Assembly (NCBI GenBank): GCA_013166775.1
Contig: JABLTJ010000007.1
Location: forward strand, 62,001-126,000
DNA length: 64,000 nucleotides
Reading direction: 5' to 3'
Source: Promethearchaeati archaeon
GTDB lineage: Archaea; Asgardarchaeota; Heimdallarchaeia; Heimdallarchaeales; Heimdallarchaeaceae
Position numbers and translations under genes: made by a program. Of this stretch, positions 1 to 9,125 are shown in pieces. Each line of letters starts with the position of its first letter. Position 1 is the stretch's first letter. The notes beneath the pieces were generated by a model. That model saw nothing but the letters and a program-made list of their open reading frames with translations, was not told the origin of the DNA and made no database searches.

Positions 1-17
1 TGGTTTCAGCTAATTCA

Positions 18-1265
18 ATGAAATTAGACCACTTGAATCTTGATGTTAAGATTAATCCAGAAGATTCATCAATAACTAGCATAGCTCTAATAAATCTCAG
101 TAAAATTGAATCTAAATTGAGTGGAATCTTACTAAATCCAGATTTATTATGGGAGAAAGTTGTTGCAATACATGGAAATCAAGAATTTCAACTCGAACCT
201 GTTGAAATTGATGTTTCTGAAAATATTCTGTATAATGTAGCTAAATCATGGGAATTTGAACTTCCCTCAGAACTAAAGAACTTAGATTCTTTAACTGTTT
301 CATTTACATATTCAGGAAAGATAGTTGACACTACTTGGAATTTAAATCGCATTACTTCAACTGAAGTAGAACTAGCAGATTATGCGTTGTGGTATCCATA
401 TATCAACCAAGCATCATTTTCATTTAATCTGACTCTTCATGCTCCAGAAGACTGGGTCTGGATCTCTAATGCATATTCAAAACCATGTAAGCAATGTTTC
501 AAATGGAGAAATCCAAATCCCCAGATAGGAATAGTACTAGTTGGTTATCCAGAGAATCAAGCAATACAGGAAAAGAAGAGAAGCATTCTACAAGGATCAA
601 ACAAAAATTATAATAAATTCCGTTCTTTGGAAATAGAATTTAACAAGATAATTCAGAAACAGATTGACTGGTTAGGATCTCCCCTTCAAGAAAATTTTTC
701 TATAGTTCTTGTACATAGGGAGAAAGGAGGATCATATGTTCGAGGTAACTTAATGATTTATCCTGAGGTACTACCAGAAGAGTATTTTACTAAATTCAGC
801 AAAAACGTTATTACATCATGGATTCATGAATATTCTCATCTATGGTTTAATAAATCACCAACTGATAATTGGCATAATTGGATAGATGAATCTTTAGCAG
901 AATATAGTGCTTATCTAATGGCAAAAGATCATTTTGGTGAGGAATTCTTTGAAACGATAATTAAGAGAAGAAAGGAAATTGTAGAAGAAGCCGGAGAGTT
1001 ACCTCCAATTAATTCTATTAATAGATCGCATGAAAAATCATATATATTGTTCTATCACTGGGGAGCTTTAATTCATGAATCTATAAGAGAGAAAATAGGA
1101 GATAAGCTCATGAAACAGATTATTAGAGATTTTGCACAGAAATCTCTTGAAAAAGAACAAGTTGAAACAAAGGATTATGTTGAGAGTGTAAACCTTATCA
1201 CGAAAGAAGATTGGGAAGATTTTATTTACAAGAAAATATTTTCCCCACCTGAATTTAAAAATTAA
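18..1265 (+). CDS. M1-family (gluzincin) metallopeptidase-like protein
   Basis: HEYSH followed by WIDESLAEY, resembling the HExxH...NEGFA Zn site of M1 peptidases; GGSYVRGNLMIYPE sits where GGMENPGL is expected. Confidence 0.8.
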   Translation: MKLDHLNLDVKINPEDSSITSIALINLSKIESKLSGILLNPDLLWEKVVAIHGNQEFQLEPVEIDVSENILYNVAKSWEFELPSELKNLDSLTVSFTYSGKIVDTTWNLNRITSTEVELADYALWYPYINQASFSFNLTLHAPEDWVWISNAYSKPCKQCFKWRNPNPQIGIVLVGYPENQAIQEKKRSILQGSNKNYNKFRSLEIEFNKIIQKQIDWLGSPLQENFSIVLVHREKGGSYVRGNLMIYPEVLPEEYFTKFSKNVITSWIHEYSHLWFNKSPTDNWHNWIDESLAEYSAYLMAKDHFGEEFFETIIKRRKEIVEEAGELPPINSINRSHEKSYILFYHWGALIHESIREKIGDKLMKQIIRDFAQKSLEKEQVETKDYVESVNLITKEDWEDFIYKKIFSPPEFKN

Positions 1266-1271
1266 TAAAAA

Positions 1272-1979
1272 TCACTTAATAAAATCAGCAAGCGTTTTTT
1301 GTTTGTAACGTTTGTTATTTGTTCCTTTCAAATCCCTCAGAGTTTTAATATCAGTTAGATATGCTGATGCATTAGGTATTTTGCTGTGATCTTTTCTTAA
1401 GATAGATTTTATTCCCCCATAAGACATGTAGATATCAGAATAATTTGAAACTAGTTGAACAGCTGTTTCTCTTACTTCTTTTTCTTCATAAAATAATGCT
1501 GCTGACAAAGGAGCTATCGCTGAAGGATCTTTCAATTCTTTCAAAGCCTTGATCAAAGCTTTAGCTGCTGACTTACCTATCCTCTCTAGAGCATAAACAG
1601 CATACTCACGAACAATCACATCTTCCTTCTCATCTTTGAGTGTAGCGATTAAAGGTCCAATTGCTTTTGGACTACCTATTTTTCCAAGAGTTTCTGTTGC
1701 ACATATGCGAACTCTACTTCTATTATTCCCTAGTTCAACGATAAGTGGATCAACTGCTTGATAACCTATTTCTTCTAAAGCTTTTGCAGCTATATAGCGA
1801 ATATCTTTGTCTTCATCTTTGAGTGTATCAATTAAAGGTTCGATTATGGGTTCACCTAATCTGATCAAAGCAGAAAAAGCAGATTCAATTTCAGAAGCAT
1901 CTTCGGATCTCAGTTCACTTATTATCCTATGAAAGTCTTCTCCACTTTCGAATCTTTTTATGTATTTGTCTACGCTCAT
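1272..1979 (-). CDS. HEAT-repeat (PBS-lyase-like) protein
   Basis: Tandem repeats such as EPLIDTLKDEDKDIRYIAAKALEEIG / GPLIATLKDEKEDVIVREYAVYALERIG. Confidence 0.85.
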   Translation of the reverse strand: MSVDKYIKRFESGEDFHRIISELRSEDASEIESAFSALIRLGEPIIEPLIDTLKDEDKDIRYIAAKALEEIGYQAVDPLIVELGNNRSRVRICATETLGKIGSPKAIGPLIATLKDEKEDVIVREYAVYALERIGKSAAKALIKALKELKDPSAIAPLSAALFYEEKEVRETAVQLVSNYSDIYMSYGGIKSILRKDHSKIPNASAYLTDIKTLRDLKGTNNKRYKQKTLADFIK

Positions 1980-2382
1980 ATCGAACCCTATCTGTTACTA
2001 AGATTGAACCTCAACAAAGACGTGATTGCAATCTCCTATATAAATTATATCCTTGGTTTTAAATGTAAAGCAAAGTGTCGGGAGTCTAATGAGTATTTTT
2101 AAACACGATTTTCTTACTCTTTATTATGAACCTAAAACCAAAAGAATATCTGTTTAGCAGATAAACTGCAAAAAAATAAAACCAATCCGAATCTGAAAAT
2201 TCAGCTTATGTCACTTACCACCTTCTTGTAAGATACATCCCTATTTTCTTGTGAATTTAGAATCTTCTACCCACCTTATTAATTGGACGAGCTTCCTATA
2301 AAATCACCTTCAAGCAATATTAGTTCAATGAAAAATCATTTATTTACTTATATTTTTAAAGACACGCAGAGAGAGTATCCTA

Positions 2383-3621
2383 ATGAGTAAAACACTACAG
2401 CATGAAAAATTGATTGCATATTCAATTATGCTAGTGTTTTTAGTGTTAACTATAGTTCTACCATTTACATTAACAAGAGATACATCAGGTTATATTCTAA
2501 TAGAATCCGATAAGGACTTCAAGAAATATAAGCTACCAGGTAATGGAAGTTCTGAAAATCCTTACATAATTGAAAACGTAAATGTAGTTGATTCGATGAA
2601 ACGAGGAATTTCAATAGAAAACACTACAAAGCATTTTATTATTCAGAATTGTTACTTAGATGGAAATTTCTTTAATGGTATTCGTATAGCAAATATAGCT
2701 GAAGGAACAGCAAAAATTTTCAATAACACTTGTGTCAGTCATTCTATAGAGGGGATCATTGTATTATCAAGTGATTCAACTGAAATTTCAAACAATACAT
2801 GTTATAATAACAAGATAGGAATTGGACTATATGATTCAAATAATAGTACAATAAAGCATAATTATGTTTACAGGTATTTACTAGCTGATGATAGAGAGGG
2901 TCATTCTGATCGTGGTATAGTTGTTTCAAACTCAAAATATGTTAGTATTACAGGTAATAGAATAAAGAAAACATCAGGAGGGATGGAAATTGAATTCAGT
3001 GAAAATTGTTTTGTCTCAAATAATATTGTACAAACATCTTATCAATTTAGTATTGGTTTAGTTAATAGTTTCAATTGTCAAATAGTAAATTCAGAGTTCA
3101 AATCTAGTATTAGAATTGGAGTTTCTCTCTTTGATTCTAATGAAAATAGCATTCAAGACTGTTTAATAAAAAATAGTGAAAGAGGAATCAGATTATACAA
3201 CGCTACTAACAATATAATTGAATCAAACCAATTAGAAATAAATTTTCAAGGGATTAGTCTTTATTCAGAAAGTAATAGTAATCTGATTATTTATAACGTA
3301 TTTAGTAATAGCTCAAATGAAGGAATTGAAATAGATGATGGGAGCTTCAACAAAATACATCACAATTCCTTCTATGAAAATAACAAAGGAGAAATATCAC
3401 AAGCTAGTGATAATGGATATGATAATAGATGGTACGATGATGTTTCTTCTGAAGGTAATTTTTGGTATGGATGGAATGCTTCATTCCCATATGAAATTCT
3501 TGGAAATGCTAACAGTACCGATCCTTTCCCGCTAAACGATCCTGCTACACTACCAAGCCTTTTTCCTAAGAATAGTATAAGAATTCTGATTCTTTATTGG
3601 AAAAGAAACAACATGAAATAA
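2383..3621 (+). CDS. Secreted right-handed parallel beta-helix (NosD-like) repeat protein
   Basis: N-terminal hydrophobic segment; repeats of the form NSTIKHNYVY, SISGNRI, NIIESNQL; ends GNFWYGWN...DPFPL. Confidence 0.8.
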   Translation: MSKTLQHEKLIAYSIMLVFLVLTIVLPFTLTRDTSGYILIESDKDFKKYKLPGNGSSENPYIIENVNVVDSMKRGISIENTTKHFIIQNCYLDGNFFNGIRIANIAEGTAKIFNNTCVSHSIEGIIVLSSDSTEISNNTCYNNKIGIGLYDSNNSTIKHNYVYRYLLADDREGHSDRGIVVSNSKYVSITGNRIKKTSGGMEIEFSENCFVSNNIVQTSYQFSIGLVNSFNCQIVNSEFKSSIRIGVSLFDSNENSIQDCLIKNSERGIRLYNATNNIIESNQLEINFQGISLYSESNSNLIIYNVFSNSSNEGIEIDDGSFNKIHHNSFYENNKGEISQASDNGYDNRWYDDVSSEGNFWYGWNASFPYEILGNANSTDPFPLNDPATLPSLFPKNSIRILILYWKRNNMK

Positions 3622-3673
3622 ATGAAATTTCTAAGCCAATAATGTTATTAATCCGAAATTCTTTGTATTTTTT

Positions 3674-4024
3674 ATGACAATTCAAGAACAGTATCAGAAA
3701 TTTCAGAAACTAGAAGAAGAATTGAAAGCAGGGAGATTGAAAACCGGAGATAGACATTATCAGCAATTTGCGATAGAACTCTTCGAACAAACAGACTGTA
3801 AATCCCTAACTATTGAAGATTCTATTAAAGCTGTTGAAATATTAAATACTCTTAATATCAAGCTTCATCAAGAGCAAATGGAAATCGGTGAAGGAAGTTG
3901 GTTATCATCTTGTGCAAAATACAAAACAATCAGTAATATTGAATTATTGATTTTCGTCTTATATCCTCTTGGAACTGAAAAATTTACAGAAGAACCTAAA
4001 GTTTGTGTAGTTGAAATTCCTTAG
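3674..4024 (+). CDS. Hypothetical protein
   Basis: Intact 116-aa ORF in its own intergenic slot; no family recognised. Confidence 0.5.
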   Translation: MTIQEQYQKFQKLEEELKAGRLKTGDRHYQQFAIELFEQTDCKSLTIEDSIKAVEILNTLNIKLHQEQMEIGEGSWLSSCAKYKTISNIELLIFVLYPLGTEKFTEEPKVCVVEIP

Positions 4025-4105
4025 CAAAATTACGAAAACTCTTCTCTGTTTTTCTTTCTACATAAAATTATTATATAAATTAAAAATGTTTAATCCAAAC
4101 AATAG

Positions 4106-4918
4106 ATGGTTTTAGATATGGATTCTAAATTGAAAGAACGAAAAGATATTTTTGAAATTATACACGATAGAAGATCAATTAGGAGATTTTCGGAAAAAGA
4201 AGTATCTAATGAAGTACTTGAGAAAATTCTAAAAGCAGGTTTTAGAGCTCCGTTTGCAGCTCAACTGTGTAGTGTTGTATATACACGGGATTCAGAAAAG
4301 TTGAAACAATTCAAAGGAGTAGGTCTTTATCCCTCAACTCAGGTTTTCATGATATTTTTTATAGATTTTCTCAGAATGGAAAAAATTATGTCTCAAAGAG
4401 GACACACGTATGATTTTGATGACGGGATGACTTTGTGGCTAGGGATACAAGATGTTACACTTGCAATAGAAAACGTCATACTAGCATCTGAATCTTTAGG
4501 TTTGGGTTCAGTTCTCCTTGGTGTTATCCCTCTAAAAGCAGAATTAATATCGGAAATATTTAACGTCCCAAAGAGAGTTTTTCCTGTAGTTGGCTTGTGT
4601 CTAGGCTATCCAGATCAATCTGTTGAAACAGCTATCAGACCACGATTTCCCTTAGTTCATAACGCATTTGAAGATTCATACAAAGATCTTTCTGAAGCTG
4701 ATGTCAAGGAATGTATGAGAGAGATGGATGAAGGTTATTTAACGCAAGGTTACTATATCAAGCAGAGAATAAAAATACCTCTAAAAGAAGGCAAAGATGA
4801 GATTGATTATGATAAGTATTCTTGGTCAGAACATATATCTCGAAAATTTTCCCAAAGGAGATGGAGTGGCGACACTTTATTTTCTATAATCAAAAAACAT
4901 GGTTTCAACATTGAATAA
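4106..4918 (+). CDS. Nitroreductase-family protein
   Basis: IIHDRRSIRRFSEKEVSNEVLEKILKAGFRAPFAAQ and LGIQDVTLAIENVILASESLGLGSVLLG. Confidence 0.85.
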   Translation: MVLDMDSKLKERKDIFEIIHDRRSIRRFSEKEVSNEVLEKILKAGFRAPFAAQLCSVVYTRDSEKLKQFKGVGLYPSTQVFMIFFIDFLRMEKIMSQRGHTYDFDDGMTLWLGIQDVTLAIENVILASESLGLGSVLLGVIPLKAELISEIFNVPKRVFPVVGLCLGYPDQSVETAIRPRFPLVHNAFEDSYKDLSEADVKECMREMDEGYLTQGYYIKQRIKIPLKEGKDEIDYDKYSWSEHISRKFSQRRWSGDTLFSIIKKHGFNIE

Positions 4919-4921
4919 AAG

Positions 4922-4948
4922 AATCCTCTTAGTAAGTTTCAGAGGATT
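4922..4948. terminator. Stem-loop between convergent genes
   Basis: Inverted repeat AATCCTCT (4922-4929) / AGAGGATT (4941-4948) between 3' ends of convergent ORFs, followed by T-rich sequence. Confidence 0.55.
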
Positions 4949-6127
4949 TTATTCCTCTTCTTTTTCTACAGGTAGTCTTGAAATCAGAATATTCCAGTTT
5001 TGCATTAAATGTAATTCTTGAAGCATTTCATCGGTTAGGAACCGTTTCCTATCTTTAAAACCAAGATTAATAGCAGTGTTCAAATGCTTGAAGGCATTAT
5101 CGTTTTTCCCCAATGCTGCCCAAAGAGTTCCTAGTCTAAAGTGTATACTTGCAGGAGAGATTTTATTAGCAGATATTAAATCTGAATCCTTTAGAGCTTC
5201 TCGTTCTTCCTGGATAAAGTGTAAAGCTTGTTCATAGAAATTAATGGATTTTTCAAAATTCTTCCTTGTTAATTCTATATATCCATTGTATAATTTATTA
5301 TCTAGTTGATTTATGTATAATTCAAAGACATTGTAATCTCTAACTAACTTATATCCTACTTTTTCTGAAACTTTCCATGATGGTAGGTTGTCACTTGCAC
5401 AGTGCCATCCAACATCTCGAAAATTTGTTAATGCAAATTCTGCAGAAGCTGAGACAGCTAAAGTTGCGAGTCCTTTCTTTTGATATTCCTTTTTTGTAGC
5501 AACTGCACATTCAATTTTCTTATCTTTTGTTAGATATTCAAACGTACTCCAACAGACTATTTCTCTTTCATCTTTAAGAACACAAAATCCTCCTCCTGTT
5601 TGAAGAAAATCTTTATATGAATCCCATACTCCTTCTATTTCCTCAGTCAACCAGCCAATATTTATTAAGGATTCTTTTGTAAGCAAAGACTCATCGATTT
5701 GAACAACTGTAAATCCTTCTGGAATTAACTCTCGCCAGTTAGGGATAGCAAGTTTTTGAATAGAGTAATATTTTCGAGTAAGAGAAATTGGATCTTGAAA
5801 TTTTGATTCCAAAACCTTCTTCCACTCATCACTAGGCCAATAGAATCTAAAGAATTTTGCATCAGATTTATTTTTCACTATTTTTGGATACTCGATTTCT
5901 AAATAGTGCTTAACTGCATCGATAAAATCTGATATTACATTGAAACCTCCAAAAAAAACTCTCCATTGTGATATTATTACTGCATTCTTGGGATAGTTAA
6001 GATTATCTACGAAAACTTCACTTGTAATTATGCCATCTAAAATACTGAAAATCTGATTATTGTACTCTAGTTCAATAAATAAATCGCGTATTTTGTGAAA
6101 ATCTAAGTTTCTTAATTTGTAAAGCAT
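4949..6127 (-). CDS. GNAT-family acetyltransferase with C-terminal TPR-like region
   Basis: ECAVATKKEYQKKGLATLAVSASAEFAL (GNAT acetyl-CoA loop) and a C-terminal helical repeat FRLGTLWAALGKNDNAFKHLNTAINLGF. Confidence 0.7.
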   Translation of the reverse strand: MLYKLRNLDFHKIRDLFIELEYNNQIFSILDGIITSEVFVDNLNYPKNAVIISQWRVFFGGFNVISDFIDAVKHYLEIEYPKIVKNKSDAKFFRFYWPSDEWKKVLESKFQDPISLTRKYYSIQKLAIPNWRELIPEGFTVVQIDESLLTKESLINIGWLTEEIEGVWDSYKDFLQTGGGFCVLKDEREIVCWSTFEYLTKDKKIECAVATKKEYQKKGLATLAVSASAEFALTNFRDVGWHCASDNLPSWKVSEKVGYKLVRDYNVFELYINQLDNKLYNGYIELTRKNFEKSINFYEQALHFIQEEREALKDSDLISANKISPASIHFRLGTLWAALGKNDNAFKHLNTAINLGFKDRKRFLTDEMLQELHLMQNWNILISRLPVEKEEE

Positions 6128-6209
6128 TTGAATTTTATCACTTATTGGTATGGCAGAACCCTCTATTTATAAGTCTTTTAGTACACAAAAAAAGAAAAAA
6201 AATAGATGT

Positions 6210-6766
6210 CTATCTCTTCTTTCTATTTCGGAGTAAAACTATAGTTACTGTTGAAATGATAATTCCAAAAATTGCTACTTCAAAATTGAACGGAATAGGT
6301 AGTTCTTCTAGAGATTTTACTTCTGTATTAGACAGCAATCCTATCAATTTAACATAAGAAACAATCCCTTCATCATTAACTACAGAGATAAAATATGCTT
6401 CTTTCTTTTTTACATGGTCTTCTGATTCAATATGTTCTTTAAGTTCACTTGTATAATATTTAATCTCAGGATTACGAATTTCATAGTCTTCAAAATAAAA
6501 ATTAATAATAAGAGCTACATCATTTGTATCTGCTAATTTTGAACCTCCACCTCCTGGTGATCAACATTGTTGAACATCACAGAAAAAGCAAGTTATAATA
6601 ACTGTAGGACCAAAACCATTTTCAGTAAAACTATAATATGGACTTGAAGAAGGAATTAAACTTCCAGCTTCTATACTAATTGAATTGTGACGCTTATAGG
6701 TTAAATTGAATAATCTTCAAATTCGTTAGCAGTATTTACCTCAAAATCTTCAGCTGATGCATTCAT
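6210..6766 (-). pseudogene. Disrupted C-terminally membrane-anchored protein (frameshift plus in-frame TGA), or a Sec-UGA gene carrying a sequencing error
   Basis: Minus-strand translation MNASAEDFEVNTANEFEDY[frameshift]FNLTYKRHNSISIEAGSLIPSSSPYYSFTENGFGPTVIITCFFCDVQQC*SPGGGGSKLADTNDVALIINFYFEDYE...PFNFEVAIFGIIISTVTIVLLRNRKKR stop; frameshift near 6701-6715, TGA at 6561-6563. Confidence 0.5.
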
Positions 6767-6806
6767 GTATGTAGTATAATTTAAATCAGTTAAACAAATA
6801 TTTAGA

Positions 6807-7721
6807 TTAAGAATCAGAGATAGTGAAAAATTCCAATCTATCTATGTTAATCAGTGCTTTTTGTGATAATTTACGGATAGCAGATAAAAAGAAATTCAAA
6901 TCTATATGCATTTTCATCTGTTCATATATGTCCAGAATACTGTCAGTTTCATTATTAAAACAATTAGTTAAAATATTACTGTAATCTGTGTATTCACTCG
7001 GATCTAGATTCTTAAACAAATCCTTCCTCTGTTCTTTGAAAACAGCTATAGCTCTTTGATTGGTATGAGGAAGAGATATCGGCGATCTTATTAGTATCTC
7101 TAGTTCAGAAATTTCTTTATCAGTTGGATAATTGTATATCCTTTCATCTAGAAAGACTAGAATATATGGTAGAATGTTATCATCAAATTGAGCAACAGAT
7201 TCTAATATGTTAGCTAAAACTTGATACCAATCAGAAGCATTCTCTCTTACGATTTCATCTGTTAATATCGAGCTGATCTTAATAAATCCTAATTGTGAAG
7301 AAGCTCGAACATGTTCGAAGTTTCTTGTTCTTATTAATTTCACTCCATATTTTAATTGTCTGAGTCCATCATTTATCTCTAATTCACGAATATATTTGGC
7401 TTTGAAATGTTCAACAAGAGGTATCTCTTTTGTAGTGATATCTAATTTTTCTGGTTTAGGAATAGAAAACAGTTCTTCTTTTTTATCTATAGTTTGATTA
7501 TCGGATCCGACATGTACTTGTGATCTAACAACATAAAAGCTGTCTATGAAAAGAATATTTGCTGTAAGGTTGGATTCACGACATTGATGAACATCAACTA
7601 ATTCGCATAATCCTCTGGAATCCACTGTAACCTTGACAGAGGATGGAACGAAGACCTTCCTCTTTTTGTTACATTGATTACATTGGTATGAAATACTAGC
7701 TTTATCAGGAAAGTCAACCAA
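6807..7721 (-). CDS. N-terminal Zn-ribbon protein, Asgard-type, unknown function
   Basis: CNQCNKKRKV...LVDVHQC...NLTANILFIDSFYVVRSQV resembles the Zn-ribbon module found in Asgard roadblock/GTPase-associated proteins. Confidence 0.5.
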   Translation of the reverse strand: MVDFPDKASISYQCNQCNKKRKVFVPSSVKVTVDSRGLCELVDVHQCRESNLTANILFIDSFYVVRSQVHVGSDNQTIDKKEELFSIPKPEKLDITTKEIPLVEHFKAKYIRELEINDGLRQLKYGVKLIRTRNFEHVRASSQLGFIKISSILTDEIVRENASDWYQVLANILESVAQFDDNILPYILVFLDERIYNYPTDKEISELEILIRSPISLPHTNQRAIAVFKEQRKDLFKNLDPSEYTDYSNILTNCFNNETDSILDIYEQMKMHIDLNFFLSAIRKLSQKALINIDRLEFFTISDS

Positions 7722-7850
7722 TTTTAGACCTCAATACACCGGACAAATAGAAATAAGACTCAAATCCTTTAATTTCTTTCTTTAGTACTAGGAAAAAAAA
7801 CCTTATAAGACTCCAATCGATGTTGCCTATTTATTGAAAGAGGGTAAAGA

Positions 7851-8903
7851 ATGAGCGAATTAAGAATCATTATTGGAGAAAAAGAAGAGATATCAGAACA
7901 ATATCTCGCTCAATTATTCGCTTTAAGGCAACAACATGAAGAAGAAATATTTCCCTTTATACCTCCCTCTCTTGAATTTTATAAAGAATCTTGGAAAATT
8001 CCTGATATTTCAAGTAGGAAAAGCTTGTGGTCTTTAGCAATAAATGAGGATAATCTTGTTATAGGTTATGGTATCGCTTCCTGGAACATCAAATTCGATA
8101 ATCTAGACAAAGCATATTTCTCTATCTATGTCTCTAGACTCTTTAGAAGGAAAGGTTATGGTTCTCTCCTTCTAAAAAATATCTTGGAAAAACTTCCCTC
8201 ACAAATAGAAAAATTGAACTCAGGAAGTTCAGAGAACTGTGATGGCTTACCGTTTCTACGAAATTTAAAGACTGAAGAAAGCTATGTCGAAATGATTAGC
8301 ATTGCAGATTTAGCTGATTTTAATCTGAATCAAATAATAAATCAAGCACAAGAACAGAAGGAGAAAGCTTTAGCTAAAGGCTATGAGATCATTTTTGTTG
8401 ACAATGCAAATTATGCAGATTATCTTGATTATCCAGAATTCGTTAAAGTGGTTGAAAGTATATGGAATGATATGCCAAGAGAGAATCTTTCTGATGAGGA
8501 TTCCAAGGTTACAGTAGAACTTCACCAAGAGATCTATGATTATTACAAACTTAGAGGAGCAAAGTATTTTACATATGTTGCTATGCACAAACAAACCAAA
8601 AAAATCGTTGGGTTTACTACTGCAGCTGTTTATAAATATCAGCCTTGGGTTACATGGCAGGATGATACAGGAATAATACATGAACATAGAGGACATGGAT
8701 TAGGTCTAGCAATTAAATATCAAATGCTTAAGAAATTATTACAAGAAACGAAAGTAAAATATTGGTTTACGGGGAATAATCATAAGAATGAGCATATGAT
8801 CAAAATAAACAGAATTCTTAAACACAAAAAAAGGGATTCTGAAATTATTTTCGAATTTGATAGAAAATTAGTTTCCAATCATTTAGCTAAAAAAACTAGT
8901 TAA
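7851..8903 (+). CDS. Tandem GNAT-domain acetyltransferase
   Basis: YISIYVSRLFRRKGYGSLLLKNIL-type loop and second DDTGIIHEHRGHGLGLAIKYQML loop. Confidence 0.8.
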   Translation: MSELRIIIGEKEEISEQYLAQLFALRQQHEEEIFPFIPPSLEFYKESWKIPDISSRKSLWSLAINEDNLVIGYGIASWNIKFDNLDKAYFSIYVSRLFRRKGYGSLLLKNILEKLPSQIEKLNSGSSENCDGLPFLRNLKTEESYVEMISIADLADFNLNQIINQAQEQKEKALAKGYEIIFVDNANYADYLDYPEFVKVVESIWNDMPRENLSDEDSKVTVELHQEIYDYYKLRGAKYFTYVAMHKQTKKIVGFTTAAVYKYQPWVTWQDDTGIIHEHRGHGLGLAIKYQMLKKLLQETKVKYWFTGNNHKNEHMIKINRILKHKKRDSEIIFEFDRKLVSNHLAKKTS

Positions 8904-9125
8904 ATTGAGCTAAACAACAAAGGATCCTGGAAATGGAGATGAGAAACCTACTCTAACATCATTTGCAGTTTTTCTAATACCATTGTCAATAGTAACTTTA
9001 GTTATGATATATCAAAAGAGAAAGTAAACTCTTCTTCCTTTTTTGTTTTTGTTCTAAACGATTGAGTTTTAAGTATAAAGTAAGAATAAATTTATTATAA
9101 TATACAACTTAAGAATAGTGATTCA

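Noticed and set aside
2000-2380. 380-bp intergenic gap as a possible ncRNA or array
   Set aside because: No repeat structure, conserved fold or strong hairpin visible; ordinary AT-rich spacer between divergent genes.
6145-6357. 70-aa + ORF
   Set aside because: Antisense to the C-terminal region of the disrupted minus-strand gene at 6210-6766, whose TM tail is far more protein-like.
8370-8696. 108-aa minus ORF
   Set aside because: Antisense to the GNAT gene; Ile/Cys-rich shadow translation.
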